Assembly: GCA_017308475.1 (NCBI GenBank)
Contig: JAFKEU010000013.1
Coordinates: 52,981-116,980 of the forward strand
Source: Alphaproteobacteria bacterium
GTDB lineage: Bacteria > Pseudomonadota > Alphaproteobacteria > Micropepsales > Micropepsaceae
DNA: 64,000 bases
Direction: 5' to 3'
The position numbers and the translations under genes are program-made. Below the pieces are notes generated by a model. That model did not search any database, was not told the DNA's origin, and worked only from the letters and a program-made list of their open reading frames with translations. This document shows, in pieces, positions 16,517-25,258 of this stretch. Positions within the stretch are counted from its first letter, which is position 1. Every line of letters starts with the position of its first letter.

Positions 16517-17734
16517 ATGGGGAAACGCATGCGCCATACCCTTGCCGCGCTGTTCCTGCTGGCGGCCGCGCCGGCCCTGGCCCTGGATGCCAAGCCTGAC
16601 GCCCCGCCACCCATCACCGCGCCTTTCACCATCCACGCCATCGCAAAGGACATCACGGGCGGCTATTCCGCCGCGGTCGCCGATTTCAACCATGACGGCA
16701 AGCCCGACATGGTGGCGCTGGGACTGAGCGGCAAGGAGATCGACTGGTACGAAAATCCAACCTGGACGCCGCATCTGGTTGTCACCGAGGCCGACGCGCC
16801 CAAGCCCGTCTATCTTGACGCCGCCGACGTCGATGGCGACGGCATCCCCGAGATCGTGCTCGCCTATCACTTCAACACCGATCCCCACAAGGACAGCGGC
16901 GCCATCGCCATCTTCCACCATGACGGCGATCCGGCGCGGCCGTGGAGGCTGTGGCGCACCATCGACAATGTCCCCACCACCCACCGCGTCCGCTTCGCCG
17001 ACGTCGAGGGCAACGGCAAGCCGGGCGTGATCGTTGCCCCCATTCTTGCGGGCACCGCCACCGGCTTTCCCGATCCCGACCGCAATGTCACGCCGCTTTA
17101 TGTCTACCGCCCGGACAATGCCTGGAAGCGCGAGACCATCACGCTGGAAAACCGCGGGGTGGTCCACGGCCTGACCATCGCCGACTGGGACGGCGACGGC
17201 CGCGACGACGTGATCACTTCCGGCTATTCGGGCACATACGCGCACATGCTGCACAGGGGCAGATGGGACCGCGTGCTGCTGACGGCGGGCAAGGACGCGC
17301 CCTGGCCGGGCGGCGGCTCCGGCGAATCCGCCATCGGCGTCTTTAACGGCAGGAAATTCTTCGTCACCATCGAACCCTTCCACGGCAGCATGGTGGTGGT
17401 GCACATGCCGGATGGAAAAGGTGGGTTCACCCGTCAGGTGATCGATGACCAGCTCAAGGGCGGCCATGCCCTGACGCTGGTGGACGTGGATGGCGACGGC
17501 CGGCCTGAGATCGTGGCGGGCGGCAACGGTCTGGCGGCGGGCCTGTTCTTCTACAGGGCCAACGCCGATGGCACGAAGTGGACGCGCTATCTGATGGACA
17601 ACGAGATGTCGCCCGCCGGGTGCCTCACCAAGGACATGGGCGGCACCGGCCATGCCACAGACATCATCTGCCAGGACCAGCGTGCGCCCTTCTGGCTGAA
17701 ATGGTACGCTTATAACGGGCGCTCCGGACCCTAG
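16517..17734 (+). CDS. secreted FG-GAP/VCBS-repeat beta-propeller protein
   Basis: 405-aa exported protein. After a signal peptide (about 1-23, ending ALALDA) come repeated calcium-loop motifs of the FG-GAP/VCBS type: DFNHDGKPD, DVDGDGIPE, DVEGNGKPG, DWDGDGRDD and DVDGDGRPE, spaced as blades of a beta-propeller. Such domains bind ligands or polysaccharides, or form scaffolds; no catalytic motif is evident. The start is uncertain: the ATG at 16517 or the one at 16529, which has GGGGAAA before it. It follows pleD by 26 bp but is probably unrelated in function. The last 4 bases overlap the convergent FrnE-like gene. Confidence 0.8.
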   Translation: MGKRMRHTLAALFLLAAAPALALDAKPDAPPPITAPFTIHAIAKDITGGYSAAVADFNHDGKPDMVALGLSGKEIDWYENPTWTPHLVVTEADAPKPVYLDAADVDGDGIPEIVLAYHFNTDPHKDSGAIAIFHHDGDPARPWRLWRTIDNVPTTHRVRFADVEGNGKPGVIVAPILAGTATGFPDPDRNVTPLYVYRPDNAWKRETITLENRGVVHGLTIADWDGDGRDDVITSGYSGTYAHMLHRGRWDRVLLTAGKDAPWPGGGSGESAIGVFNGRKFFVTIEPFHGSMVVVHMPDGKGGFTRQVIDDQLKGGHALTLVDVDGDGRPEIVAGGNGLAAGLFFYRANADGTKWTRYLMDNEMSPAGCLTKDMGGTGHATDIICQDQRAPFWLKWYAYNGRSGP

Positions 17735-18393
17735 TCTTCCTCGTCGTCTTCGCCGGGCAGGGCGTCCGCCATCTCCAGTGCCCTGTCGATGGCCTCGGCC
17801 AGCATCTCCGGCTCGCGTGCGCCCGACACCGCCACCCGTCCGCCGAAGATGAAGGCCGGCACACCGGTCACGCCGATCTCGCGGGCCAGCTGATCCTCGC
17901 GCTCCACCAGTGCAACATCGTCATCGCTCTCCAGTAGGCGCGCCACTTCCACCCCGTCCATGCCGCAGATATCGGCGATGTCCGCCAGCACGCGGATGTC
18001 ACCGATATCCTCGCCATTCTCGAAATAGGCGATGAACAGCCGCTCGACCACATCGTCTTGCACGCCCGCGGCCTCGGCCCAGCGCACCAGGCGATGGGAA
18101 TCGATCGTGTTGGGCCGGCGGCGGATAGCTGCAAAATCGAACTCGATGCCTTCCCTGACACCCTCGGCCGCGATGATGGCATCCATCTGCGCGATCTGGG
18201 CGTCGCCCCCGAACTTCGCGGTCATGTAGGCCGCACGCTCCATCCCGCCGCGCGGGATCGTGGGGTCCAGCTGGAAGGGTCGCCACTTCACGTCGAACTC
18301 GATGCGGGGGCGCAAGCCCATGGCGCGCCCCAGCCGGCGCTTGCCGATGAAGCACCAGGGACACACGGTGTCGGAAATCACGTCGATCTGCAT
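17731..18393 (-). CDS. DsbA family oxidoreductase, FrnE-like
   Basis: 220-aa thioredoxin-fold protein of the FrnE/HCCA isomerase-like group, cytoplasmic because no signal peptide is present. The CPWC active site is at residues 11-14 (SDTVCPWCFIGKRRL), and the helical insert ends with the cis-Pro loop GVTGVPAFIFGGRVAVSGA. Family members act as dithiol oxidoreductases, some linked to stress resistance or polyketide pathways; the partner here is unknown. The C-terminus is an acidic tail (GEDDEED). Convergent with the VCBS gene. Confidence 0.87.
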   Translation of the reverse strand: MQIDVISDTVCPWCFIGKRRLGRAMGLRPRIEFDVKWRPFQLDPTIPRGGMERAAYMTAKFGGDAQIAQMDAIIAAEGVREGIEFDFAAIRRRPNTIDSHRLVRWAEAAGVQDDVVERLFIAYFENGEDIGDIRVLADIADICGMDGVEVARLLESDDDVALVEREDQLAREIGVTGVPAFIFGGRVAVSGAREPEMLAEAIDRALEMADALPGEDDEED

Positions 18394-18426
18394 GGCAGCG
18401 TCCTCAATGCCGGCGCCCGGGATTGG

Positions 18427-18804
18427 TCAATGAAGGATCTGGGCGGTAACTTCGTTGGCGTCGGCTATCACATGGACCGAGGTGATCCGATGGCGGGTGT
18501 GGATCTCGGCAGTGGCCTTCACCGGTACGAGCTGATCGATCACCGTCATCTCGGCCGGCGGGGGGGCGGCGAGGAATTCCAGCGTCAGCGTCTTGCCGTC
18601 ATTGCGCAGCAGGTGCAGCCGGGCCTTGCGCCAGCCGCCGGTCTGAACCGCACCCTTGGCCTGTATCTCGACGACCCGACTCTTGGGCTTGGCGGTAGCG
18701 ATGACACTGTCCACCTTGTAGACGCGTTTGTCAGTACTGGCGGCGGCAAGGGCTGGTGCGGCTGCTGCTAGCAGAAAAGTGACAATCAATAAGCGGCTGG
18801 CCAT
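18427..18804 (-). CDS. hypothetical secreted protein
   Basis: 125-aa exported protein. The ATG at 18804 opens a clear signal peptide (MASRLLIVTFLLAAAAPALA); the upstream part of the frame is rejected. The mature domain is small and basic with beta-strand-like stretches (KPKSRVVEIQAKGAVQTGGWRKARLHLL, LTLEFLAAPPPAEMTVIDQLVPVKATAEI). I do not recognise a family. It lies 33 bp after the FrnE-like start, on the same strand. No function is proposed. Confidence 0.65.
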   Translation of the reverse strand: MASRLLIVTFLLAAAAPALAAASTDKRVYKVDSVIATAKPKSRVVEIQAKGAVQTGGWRKARLHLLRNDGKTLTLEFLAAPPPAEMTVIDQLVPVKATAEIHTRHRITSVHVIADANEVTAQILH

Positions 18805-18880
18805 GACGGGTCCGGCGGACGGTTGGGGCACTATAGCGGAGAATGGGGCAGGGACATGGCGAACACCGCCGGGCAAGCGA

Positions 18881-19666
18881 TCAGATATCCATCTGCGCCC
18901 ATACCGGCACATGGTCGGACGGCTTTTCGGATGCACCGCGCACCTGCCGGTCGATCCCCGTCGCTTTCAGCCGGTCCATCGCCTGCGGCGACAGCAGCAG
19001 ATGGTCGATGCGGATGCCATTGTTGCGTTCCCATGAGCCGAAATAGTCCCAGAAGGTATAATGGCCGCCTTCCGGATGCTGGCTGCGGAAGGCGTCGGTG
19101 TAGCCGAGATTTTCGATGCGCCGAAGCGCCGCCTTGGATTGCGGCTGAAACAGCGCGTCCTTCACCCAGGCCTTGGGCTTTTCCGCATCCAGGTCGGTGG
19201 GGATGATGTTGTAGTCGCCCATCAGCACGACGGGCTCCTCATTGGCCAAAAGTCCCTTGGCGTGGATGCGCAGCCGCTCCAGCCAGGCCAGCTTGTAGTC
19301 GAACTTCGGCCCGGGCTGGGGATTGCCGTTGGGCGCATAGATGGAAGCGACCCGCACCACGCCCTTTTCTCCCGTCACCAGCGCCTCCAGGAAACGGGCA
19401 TGGTCGTCGGTATCGTCACCGCCCGGAAGGCGCGGGGTGACATCCTCCATCGGCCGGCGCGACAGCAGGGCAACGCCGTTATAGGTCTTCTGTCCGTGTA
19501 CGGCGCAATTATAGCCCAGCGCCTCGAAAGGCTCGCGCGGAAAGGCGTCGTCGACGCACTTGATCTCCTGCAGTGCCAGGACGTCGGGCCGGGCCTCTTT
19601 CACCCAGGCCAGCGCCGGCTCCAGCCGCGCCTTGATGGAGTTCACGTTCCAGGTGGCGAGCTTCAT
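18881..19666 (-). CDS. xthA: exodeoxyribonuclease III / AP endonuclease
   Basis: Base-excision-repair enzyme that nicks DNA at abasic sites and has 3'-5' exonuclease activity. The 261-aa sequence has the catalytic set in canonical positions: Glu34 (LALQEIKC), Asp151 and Asn153 (VVLMGDYNIIPTD), and His252 (EKPSDHVPVWAQM). The strand NGVALLSRRP and the late segment WERNNGIRIDHLLLS also match the Xth family. The start overlaps the stop of erpA by one base (TGATG). It probably works with the UDG, MutY and RnhB proteins encoded elsewhere in the window. Confidence 0.95.
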   Translation of the reverse strand: MKLATWNVNSIKARLEPALAWVKEARPDVLALQEIKCVDDAFPREPFEALGYNCAVHGQKTYNGVALLSRRPMEDVTPRLPGGDDTDDHARFLEALVTGEKGVVRVASIYAPNGNPQPGPKFDYKLAWLERLRIHAKGLLANEEPVVLMGDYNIIPTDLDAEKPKAWVKDALFQPQSKAALRRIENLGYTDAFRSQHPEGGHYTFWDYFGSWERNNGIRIDHLLLSPQAMDRLKATGIDRQVRGASEKPSDHVPVWAQMDI

Positions 19667-19998
19667 CAGACGGAAAAACTGGTGCCGCAGCCGCAGGAGG
19701 CCGTCGCATTGGGATTGTTCACCTTGAAAGCCTGGCCGATCAGATCGTCGGTGAAATCAATCTCCGCGCCCGCCAGGAAGTCCTGCGACACCGGATCGAT
19801 CAGCACCTTGGCGCCGTCCTTTTCCAGTACCAGGTCCTCGTCGGTCGGCGCGTCATCCAGGGCGAAATTGTACTGGAACCCGCTGCAGCCGCCGCCCGTC
19901 ACCGCCAGCCGCAGCATGACGGGCTGGGCCTCCGCCTTCAGGATCTGGGCGATGCGCCGGGCGGCGCGGTCGGAAATGGTAATCGGCATTGCGGTCAT
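19666..19998 (-). CDS. erpA: A-type iron-sulfur cluster insertion protein (ErpA/IscA family)
   Basis: Carrier that passes Fe-S clusters to apo-enzymes. From the ATG at 19998 the 110-aa product contains the family's three invariant cysteines: Cys38 in TGGGCSGFQYNF and Cys102/Cys104 in ATASCGCGTSFSV. The spacing and the NPNA segment before the last pair are typical for ErpA/HesB. Likely clients in this window are the Rieske protein, MutY, ETF-QO, UDG and the radical SAM enzyme. It is divergent from dgt and coupled to xthA. The distinction between ErpA and IscA is not certain from sequence alone. Confidence 0.9.
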   Translation of the reverse strand: MTAMPITISDRAARRIAQILKAEAQPVMLRLAVTGGGCSGFQYNFALDDAPTDEDLVLEKDGAKVLIDPVSQDFLAGAEIDFTDDLIGQAFKVNNPNATASCGCGTSFSV

Positions 19999-20056
19999 CG
20001 TGGGTTTTCCGGGGAACACTTGCAGTTCACGGCCAGCACTCTATGTAGTCCCCGCC

Positions 20057-21376
20057 ATGGCCGAAACCAACCCCGCCGCGCCCGCTGGCCACCTTCTGGG
20101 CCCCATCGTCAGCCCTCCGGGCACCCATGCCCCCTATGCCGCCCGGCCCCAGACCAGCCGCGGCCGCCTTTATCCCGAAACCGAAAGCCCCACCCGGTCC
20201 TGCTATTCCCGCGACCGCGACCGCATCATCCATTCCAGCGCCTTCCGCCGCATGAAGCACAAGACCCAGGTCTTCGTGCAGCATGAGGGGGACTATTACC
20301 GCACGCGCCTGACCCATTCGCTGGAGGTGGCGCAGCTGGCCCGCAGCCTGGCGCGGACCCTTCAGGCCGACGAGGACCTGGCCGAGACGGTGGCGCTGGC
20401 GCACGACCTGGGCCACACGCCTTTCGGCCATGCGGGAGAAGAGGCGCTGGACGCAGCCACCAGGGCGTTCGGCGGCTTCGACCACAACGCACATACCCTG
20501 CGGCTGGTGACGAAACTGGAGCACCGCTATGCCGATTTCGACGGCCTGAATCTGACGTGGGAGACCCTGGAAGGTTTGGTCAAACATAACGGACCTCTTT
20601 TGAGTGCCCCCCTCTGGCCTTTGCCCGCGCGTGCGGGCACGGCCACCTCCCCCTCCGATGCTTCGCATGAGGGGGAGGCGGGCTCGCGTTCGCTGCAAGA
20701 GGGCCAGCGCGCTTTGCCAGGGCCCATTGCCTCATTCGATGCCCGCTGGCCGCTGGAGCTGGCGACCTGGCCGGGACTGGAGGCGCAGTTGGCCGCGCTG
20801 GCCGACGACATCGCCTATCTCAACCACGACCTGGACGACGGCCTGCGTGCCGGCCTTATCACCCTCGCCGAACTGGCAGAGGCGCCGCTGGCCGGCGAGC
20901 ATGTGAAAGGCGTCATGGCCCGCCATGGCCGGCTGGAACTGTCGCGCTTCATCGGCGAATTGATCCGTACCCTGATGAGCGCGCTGATCGAGGATGTGCT
21001 GGCCGAGACCGGCGCCCGGCTGGCGGCAGGCAATTTCGCCAGCGCCGCGGCCTTGCGCGGGGCAGGGCAGGCCACCGCCGCCTTCTCGCCCGCCATGACC
21101 GGCCAACTGAAGGCGCTGAAGGCGTTCCAGGCCGAACATATCTACCGCCACCCGCACGTCGCCCAGTCGATGGGCAGGGCCCAGCAGGTGGTCGGCGAGC
21201 TGTTCGCAGCCTTAAGCGCCAATCCCTCGCTGCTGCCGGCCGACTGGTCCCGGGCCTGCGGCGCGCCGGGCGATGCAGCCACCGGCTCTGTGGTGCGCGA
21301 TTACATCGCGGGGATGACCGATCGCTACGCTTTGGCGGAATATGGGCGGATATTTCACCGCCAGGTCGATGTGTAA
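20057..21376 (+). CDS. dgt: deoxyguanosinetriphosphate triphosphohydrolase-like protein with in-frame repeat insertion
   Basis: HD-domain dNTP triphosphohydrolase that cleaves dNTPs to nucleosides and tripolyphosphate. The metal site is intact: His87 in RLTHSLEVAQLAR, His116-Asp117 and His120/His125 in AHDLGHTPFGHAGEEAL, then GGFDHNAHTLRLVTKLE. The ATG at 20057 gives 439 aa; the open frame continues far upstream but there runs antisense to erpA and xthA. Between KHNGPL and LPGPIASFDARW the protein carries about 35 extra residues (about 183-218) encoded by a palindromic repeat, where relatives have a short loop. The frame stays open, so the product is probably functional. It is monocistronic or leads into the SPOR-nagZ run. 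Confidence 0.92.
   Translation: MAETNPAAPAGHLLGPIVSPPGTHAPYAARPQTSRGRLYPETESPTRSCYSRDRDRIIHSSAFRRMKHKTQVFVQHEGDYYRTRLTHSLEVAQLARSLARTLQADEDLAETVALAHDLGHTPFGHAGEEALDAATRAFGGFDHNAHTLRLVTKLEHRYADFDGLNLTWETLEGLVKHNGPLLSAPLWPLPARAGTATSPSDASHEGEAGSRSLQEGQRALPGPIASFDARWPLELATWPGLEAQLAALADDIAYLNHDLDDGLRAGLITLAELAEAPLAGEHVKGVMARHGRLELSRFIGELIRTLMSALIEDVLAETGARLAAGNFASAAALRGAGQATAAFSPAMTGQLKALKAFQAEHIYRHPHVAQSMGRAQQVVGELFAALSANPSLLPADWSRACGAPGDAATGSVVRDYIAGMTDRYALAEYGRIFHRQVDV
20622..20678. repeat. palindromic repeat inserted in frame in dgt
   Basis: Two hairpins within the coding region: a 7-bp stem at 20622-20628/20633-20639 (TGCCCGC arms) and a perfect 10-bp stem at 20646-20655/20669-20678 (CCTCCCCCTC arms) with a nested ATGC/GCAT. 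The outer motif GCCACCTCCCCC...GGGGGAGGC matches the coding-strand version of the element in the COG3146 gene, but a different reading frame is used (TATSPSDASHEGEAGS). Confidence 0.7.
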
Positions 21377-21459
21377 TCCGCATTTGCACCCCGGTTCCGT
21401 GTGATTCGGCGCAGAGGCGGTGCTAGTATCGTGGCCGCGAGATTCGGGAATCTGTACTC

Positions 21460-22305
21460 ATGGCGAAGTACGAACGCGGCGTCTACGAACCCAGCGAGGA
21501 AGTGCGGGTGTTCGACGCGTCCGAGGACGAGGAAGATGTGGAAGGCTCGCGCCTTCCCCTCCTGATCGTCCTGGCGCTTGTGGTACTGGCGATGTTCGCC
21601 GGCGTGGTCTACCTCGCCTACACCCAGGGCGTGGCCAAGGGCCGCGGCGAAATCCCCGTCCTGGCGGCGGCCAATGGTCCGGCGCGCGTGGCGCCCCAGC
21701 AGCCCGGCGGCACCCAGGTTCCCTATCAGGGCTTCAAGATCTACGAACAGCCGGCCCCGCCCGACGACGCCGCCGACGCCGCGCCCGCCGCGAGCCAGCC
21801 CAACCAGGCCGGCACCGCCGCCGAGACGCCAGCCAATTCCGCTCCGGCCAAGCCCGCTCCGCAAAAGACGGCGGCAGTCGCCGCGCCGCCCAAGCCCGAG
21901 CCTGTCAAGGCACCGGCTCCCGAACTCAAACCTGCTGCTGCTCCCGCCCCGCCGCCGCCCGCTGTCCATGCTGCACCCAGGCCGCCGGCAGCGCCTGTGG
22001 GCGTCGCCACCGCCGCGCCCCGAACCCTGACCACGCCGCCCCCGGCACATGCTGCCGCCGGCAGCTTTTTCCTGCAGATCGGCGCGTACAAGAGCCAGGG
22101 CGATGCCGAGACCGCCTGGAAGACCTTTCAGGCCCGCCATTCTACCCTGCTGGCCGGCCATGGGGTGGACGTGCAGCGTGTCGATCTGGGCGACAAGGGT
22201 ATCTGGTACCGCGCCCGTGTCGGCGGCTTTGCCGACCGCGACGTGGCCATCGCCATGTGCGACCGCCTGAAGGCGGACGGCGGCTCCTGCTTCCTGGCCC
22301 GATAG
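21460..22305 (+). CDS. SPOR domain-containing membrane protein
   Basis: 281-aa inner-membrane protein. A short acidic cytoplasmic N-terminus (1-30) is followed by one transmembrane helix (about 32-56, LPLLIVLALVVLAMFAGVVYLAYTQG), a long Pro/Ala-rich periplasmic linker (about 70-200) and a C-terminal SPOR domain (about 200-281) starting GSFFLQIGAYKSQGDAETAW. SPOR domains bind peptidoglycan lacking stem peptides at the division site. This layout is FtsN-like, though no FtsN activation motif can be claimed. nagZ follows after 3 bp. Together with scpA and scpB the run links wall recycling and chromosome condensation genes. Confidence 0.85.
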   Translation: MAKYERGVYEPSEEVRVFDASEDEEDVEGSRLPLLIVLALVVLAMFAGVVYLAYTQGVAKGRGEIPVLAAANGPARVAPQQPGGTQVPYQGFKIYEQPAPPDDAADAAPAASQPNQAGTAAETPANSAPAKPAPQKTAAVAAPPKPEPVKAPAPELKPAAAPAPPPPAVHAAPRPPAAPVGVATAAPRTLTTPPPAHAAAGSFFLQIGAYKSQGDAETAWKTFQARHSTLLAGHGVDVQRVDLGDKGIWYRARVGGFADRDVAIAMCDRLKADGGSCFLAR

Positions 22306-22308
22306 GTC

Positions 22309-23325
22309 ATGCGTTCCCGCGCAATCTATGGCTGCGCGGGTCAAACCCTGGCGGCGGACGAATGTGCCTTCTTCCACGATACCCGGCCCTGGGGGTTCAT
22401 CCTGTTCGCACGAAACATCAGGGACCCGGCACAAGTTGCTGCTCTTGTTCATGAATTGCGCGAATCTGTTGGCGATGACAACACGCCCATCCTGATCGAC
22501 CAGGAAGGGGGCCGGGTCGCCCGCCTCAAGCCGCCCTATTGGGCAGAGCGGCTCCCCGCCGCCCGTTTCGGCGCCCTCTATGCCCAGGATCCCGAGGCCG
22601 CCCGCGAGGCGACCTATCTGAATGCCCGCCTGATCGCCCATGACCTGACGTTACTGGGAATCAACGCGGACTGTCTTCCGGTCCTGGACGTGCCGGTACC
22701 CGGCGCCCATGACATCATCGGCGACCGGGCCTTCGCCTCCGATCCGGCCACCGTCATCGACTTGGGGAAGGCCCAGATGGAGGGCCTGCTGGATGGCGGG
22801 GTTCTACCCATCATGAAGCACATTCCCGGCCACGGCAGGGCCAGGGCCGACAGCCACCTGACGCTGCCCCGGGTCGATGCGGAGCTCGAGGAATTGTCGG
22901 CCAATGATTTCGTCACTTTCCGCAGCCTGAACCACTGCCCGGCGGCCATGACTGCCCACGTTGTCTATGAATCGATTGATCCACAGCGTCCTTGCACCAC
23001 CAGCCCCAAAGTCATTCGGGATGTGATACGTGGGGAAATCGGTTTTGAGGGGCTTTTGATGTCCGACGACCTTTCCATGAAGGCGCTGGACGGCCCCCTG
23101 TCGGTGCGGGCACGTGCCGCCCTGTTCGCGGGCTGCGACCTGGTGCTCCACTGCAATGGCGATATGGACGAGATGAAGGACGTGGCCGACGAGGCGAAGA
23201 CACTGGAGGGACCGCCGCTGAAGCGGGCGCAACATGCGCTGGCCCGGCTGACCGCCCCGCCCGCCTTCGATGCGGCCGCCGCCACCGCCCGCCTGTCCGA
23301 GCTTCTGACGGGAGCCTTTGCATGA
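22309..23325 (+). CDS. nagZ: beta-N-acetylhexosaminidase NagZ (GH3)
   Basis: Cytoplasmic enzyme of peptidoglycan recycling; removes N-acetylglucosamine from anhydro-muropeptides. The 338-aa length and motifs fit: LIDQEGGRVARLKPP (62-76), the flexible catalytic loop KHIPGHGRARADSH (170-183) with the Asp-His dyad, and SDDLSMKAL (252-260) carrying the nucleophilic Asp. In organisms with inducible AmpC it also generates the beta-lactamase-inducing signal; a serine hydrolase of that superfamily is at 26.1-27.2 kb, but no AmpR regulator is in view. The gene overlaps scpA by 4 bp (ATGA). Confidence 0.95.
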   Translation: MRSRAIYGCAGQTLAADECAFFHDTRPWGFILFARNIRDPAQVAALVHELRESVGDDNTPILIDQEGGRVARLKPPYWAERLPAARFGALYAQDPEAAREATYLNARLIAHDLTLLGINADCLPVLDVPVPGAHDIIGDRAFASDPATVIDLGKAQMEGLLDGGVLPIMKHIPGHGRARADSHLTLPRVDAELEELSANDFVTFRSLNHCPAAMTAHVVYESIDPQRPCTTSPKVIRDVIRGEIGFEGLLMSDDLSMKALDGPLSVRARAALFAGCDLVLHCNGDMDEMKDVADEAKTLEGPPLKRAQHALARLTAPPAFDAAAATARLSELLTGAFA

Positions 23326-24146
23326 TCCCGGAAAACGATCTCGAGAAGGCCGCGGCGGGTTTCGACGATTTCGAATCGGCCGTGATCGCGCCCGACTGCG
23401 AAGCGCTGATGGTGGCGGTGGATGGCTTCGAAGGCCCGCTGGACCTGCTGCTGACCCTGGCGCGCAACCAGAAGGTCGACCTGGCGAAGATCTCGATCCT
23501 CAAGCTGGCCGACCAGTATCTGGGGTTCATCGAATCGGCCAAGCGGCTGAACCTGGAACTGGCAGCGGACTATCTGGTGATGGCCGCCTGGCTGGCCTAT
23601 CTGAAGTCGCGCCTGATCCTGCCCCAGGAAAAAGCGCCGGACGGCGAGCCCAGCGCCGACGAAATGGCCACCCGCCTCAGGTGGCGGCTGCAGCGGCTGG
23701 ACGCCATGCGCGCCGCGGCCACCCGCCTGATGGGCCGCGAGCGGCTGGGCCGTGATGTATTCGGCCGCGGCGATCCCGAGCCGGTGAATGTCGTGAAGCT
23801 GCGCACCTACAAGGACAGCCTCTACGACCTCTTGACCGCTTATGCGACCGAACGGGTGCGCAAGGTTGGGGGCGCCGTCTACCAGCCGGTGAAGCCGGTG
23901 GTGCTGCAGATCGAGGAGGCACGCGAACGGCTGGAGCGCATGCTGGGCAGGATCCATGACTGGAGCGCCCTGACCCGGCTATTGCCCATGGAATGGTCGG
24001 GCGGAAACCGCCGCCGCTCCGCCATGGCATCGACCCTGCTGGCCTGCCTGGAACTGGCGCGCGACGGCCGGATCGAGGTGCAGCAGACCCAGGCCTTTGC
24101 CGAGATTTATGTCCGGGACCGCGGCACGGTTAAGGGCGCCCCATAA
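23322..24146 (+). CDS. scpA: segregation and condensation protein A
   Basis: Kleisin subunit that bridges the two Smc heads in the bacterial condensin complex. The 274-aa product shows the N-terminal Smc-neck-binding helix region VDGFEGPLDLLLTLARNQKVDLAKISILKLADQYLGFI, the conserved LAADYLVMAAWLAYLKSRLILP, and a C-terminal winged helix (about 195-265). The N-terminus has some 25 extra acidic residues, common in alphaproteobacteria. Coupled to nagZ by a 4-bp overlap; scpB follows after 37 bp. The partner smc lies 20 kb away, in the same window. Confidence 0.95.
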   Translation: MIPENDLEKAAAGFDDFESAVIAPDCEALMVAVDGFEGPLDLLLTLARNQKVDLAKISILKLADQYLGFIESAKRLNLELAADYLVMAAWLAYLKSRLILPQEKAPDGEPSADEMATRLRWRLQRLDAMRAAATRLMGRERLGRDVFGRGDPEPVNVVKLRTYKDSLYDLLTAYATERVRKVGGAVYQPVKPVVLQIEEARERLERMLGRIHDWSALTRLLPMEWSGGNRRRSAMASTLLACLELARDGRIEVQQTQAFAEIYVRDRGTVKGAP

Positions 24147-24183
24147 CGCCCGTCGCGTGGGAGCCAGACGTCAGGAGCCTGAT

Positions 24184-24906
24184 ATGAGCAATGTGGCCAA
24201 GATGATTGAGACGATCGAAGAACAGATGGACGCGGTGACCGAGAAGCCGGAAGACGGCGTCAATGCCGAGCATCTGCGGATGGTCGAGGCGTTGTTGTTC
24301 GCCGCCAGCGAACCTCTCGATGTAAAGGCGCTGGGCGCCTCGCTGCCGGAAGGCGCCGATGTGAAGGGCGTTCTGGCTGCGCTTCAGGCAGCATATGAAA
24401 GGCGTGGCGTAAACCTTTGTTGCGTCGCGGGAAAATACCAGTTCCGCACCGCCAGTGACCTGGCCTTTCTGCTGCGCAAGGAGCAGCCGGAACAGAAGCG
24501 CCTTTCCAAGGCCGCGATCGAGACGCTGGCCATCATCGCCTATCACCAGCCCGTCACCCGGGCCGAGATCGAGGACATTCGCGGCGTCGCCCTGTCCAAG
24601 GGCACCATCGACACCCTGATGGAAGTGGGCTGGGTGAAGATAAGGGGCAGGAAGCGCACGCCCGGGCGCCCGGTCACCTACGGCACCACCGAAGCCTTCC
24701 TGGTCCAGTTCGGGTTGGAAAGCGTCGGCCACCTGCCGGGCACCGACGAGCTGAAGGCCGCCGGGTTCCTGGAGGCGATGCCGCCTTCCGGTTTCGACGT
24801 GCCCAACCCGTCCGATGCGCTGGGCCCCGACGAAGACCCCTACGATCCCAACGAACAGGCCGAGCCCGACCTTCTGACCGGCTCCGTCAACCTGGACGAA
24901 GCATAG
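24184..24906 (+). CDS. scpB: segregation and condensation protein B
   Basis: Dimeric winged-helix partner of ScpA in the Smc complex. From the ATG at 24184 (AGGAG seven bases upstream) the product is 240 aa. Core motifs: EHLRMVEALLFAASEPLDVKAL at the first helix, LSKAAIETLAIIAYHQPVTRAEIEDIRGV, and GRKRTPGRPVTYGTTEAFLVQFGLESV. After the second winged helix an acidic tail of about 55 residues (DEDPYDPNEQAEPD) follows; such tails are common. The longer frame starting at 24097 overlaps scpA and is rejected. Confidence 0.95.
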   Translation: MSNVAKMIETIEEQMDAVTEKPEDGVNAEHLRMVEALLFAASEPLDVKALGASLPEGADVKGVLAALQAAYERRGVNLCCVAGKYQFRTASDLAFLLRKEQPEQKRLSKAAIETLAIIAYHQPVTRAEIEDIRGVALSKGTIDTLMEVGWVKIRGRKRTPGRPVTYGTTEAFLVQFGLESVGHLPGTDELKAAGFLEAMPPSGFDVPNPSDALGPDEDPYDPNEQAEPDLLTGSVNLDEA

Positions 24907-24916
24907 CGCGGTCCCG

Positions 24917-25258
24917 TCAGACGGCGCGGCGCCTGCGGACACCGGCATAGAAGCTGGCCGCCGCCAGGCCGTAAAGCGGCCACTGCACGGCGTCATTGAC
25001 CGAGCCGGGCAGCACCAGCGAGCCGATGCCAAAGCACAGCGACGCCATCAGCGACAGCTGGCGCCAGGGGATGTGGCGCTGGCGCGCGCGCATCCAGGCC
25101 TCCAGCTCGGGGTCATCCACCGTCCAGGCGGCGTCCGCCGCGGCGGGCGCCAGGTCTCGTTGTGGGGTCCGGGCTGGCGGGCTGGTTCGTGCTGGCGCGC
25201 TGAAGGTCGCGCCGGGACTTGTGCCGGGGCGCCGGCCGAAGGACTGGCGATTGGCCAT
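24917..25258 (-). CDS. small hypothetical membrane protein
   Basis: 113-aa protein. A Pro/Arg/Ser-rich disordered N-terminal half (about 1-45) is followed by PELEAWMRARQRHIPWRQLSLMASLCFGIGSLVLP and a second hydrophobic segment (WPLYGLAAASFYAGVRRRR), so two membrane helices are likely. The ATG at 25258 is chosen because AGGAGG lies 7 bases upstream. I do not recognise a family with certainty. It is convergent with scpB and divergent from petA, and stands alone. Confidence 0.65.
   Translation of the reverse strand: MANRQSFGRRPGTSPGATFSAPARTSPPARTPQRDLAPAAADAAWTVDDPELEAWMRARQRHIPWRQLSLMASLCFGIGSLVLPGSVNDAVQWPLYGLAAASFYAGVRRRRAV

Noticed and set aside
19061..20056. N-terminal extension of the dgt frame by over 300 codons
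   Set aside because: Runs antisense to xthA and erpA; the dGTPase family starts at the ATG at 20057.
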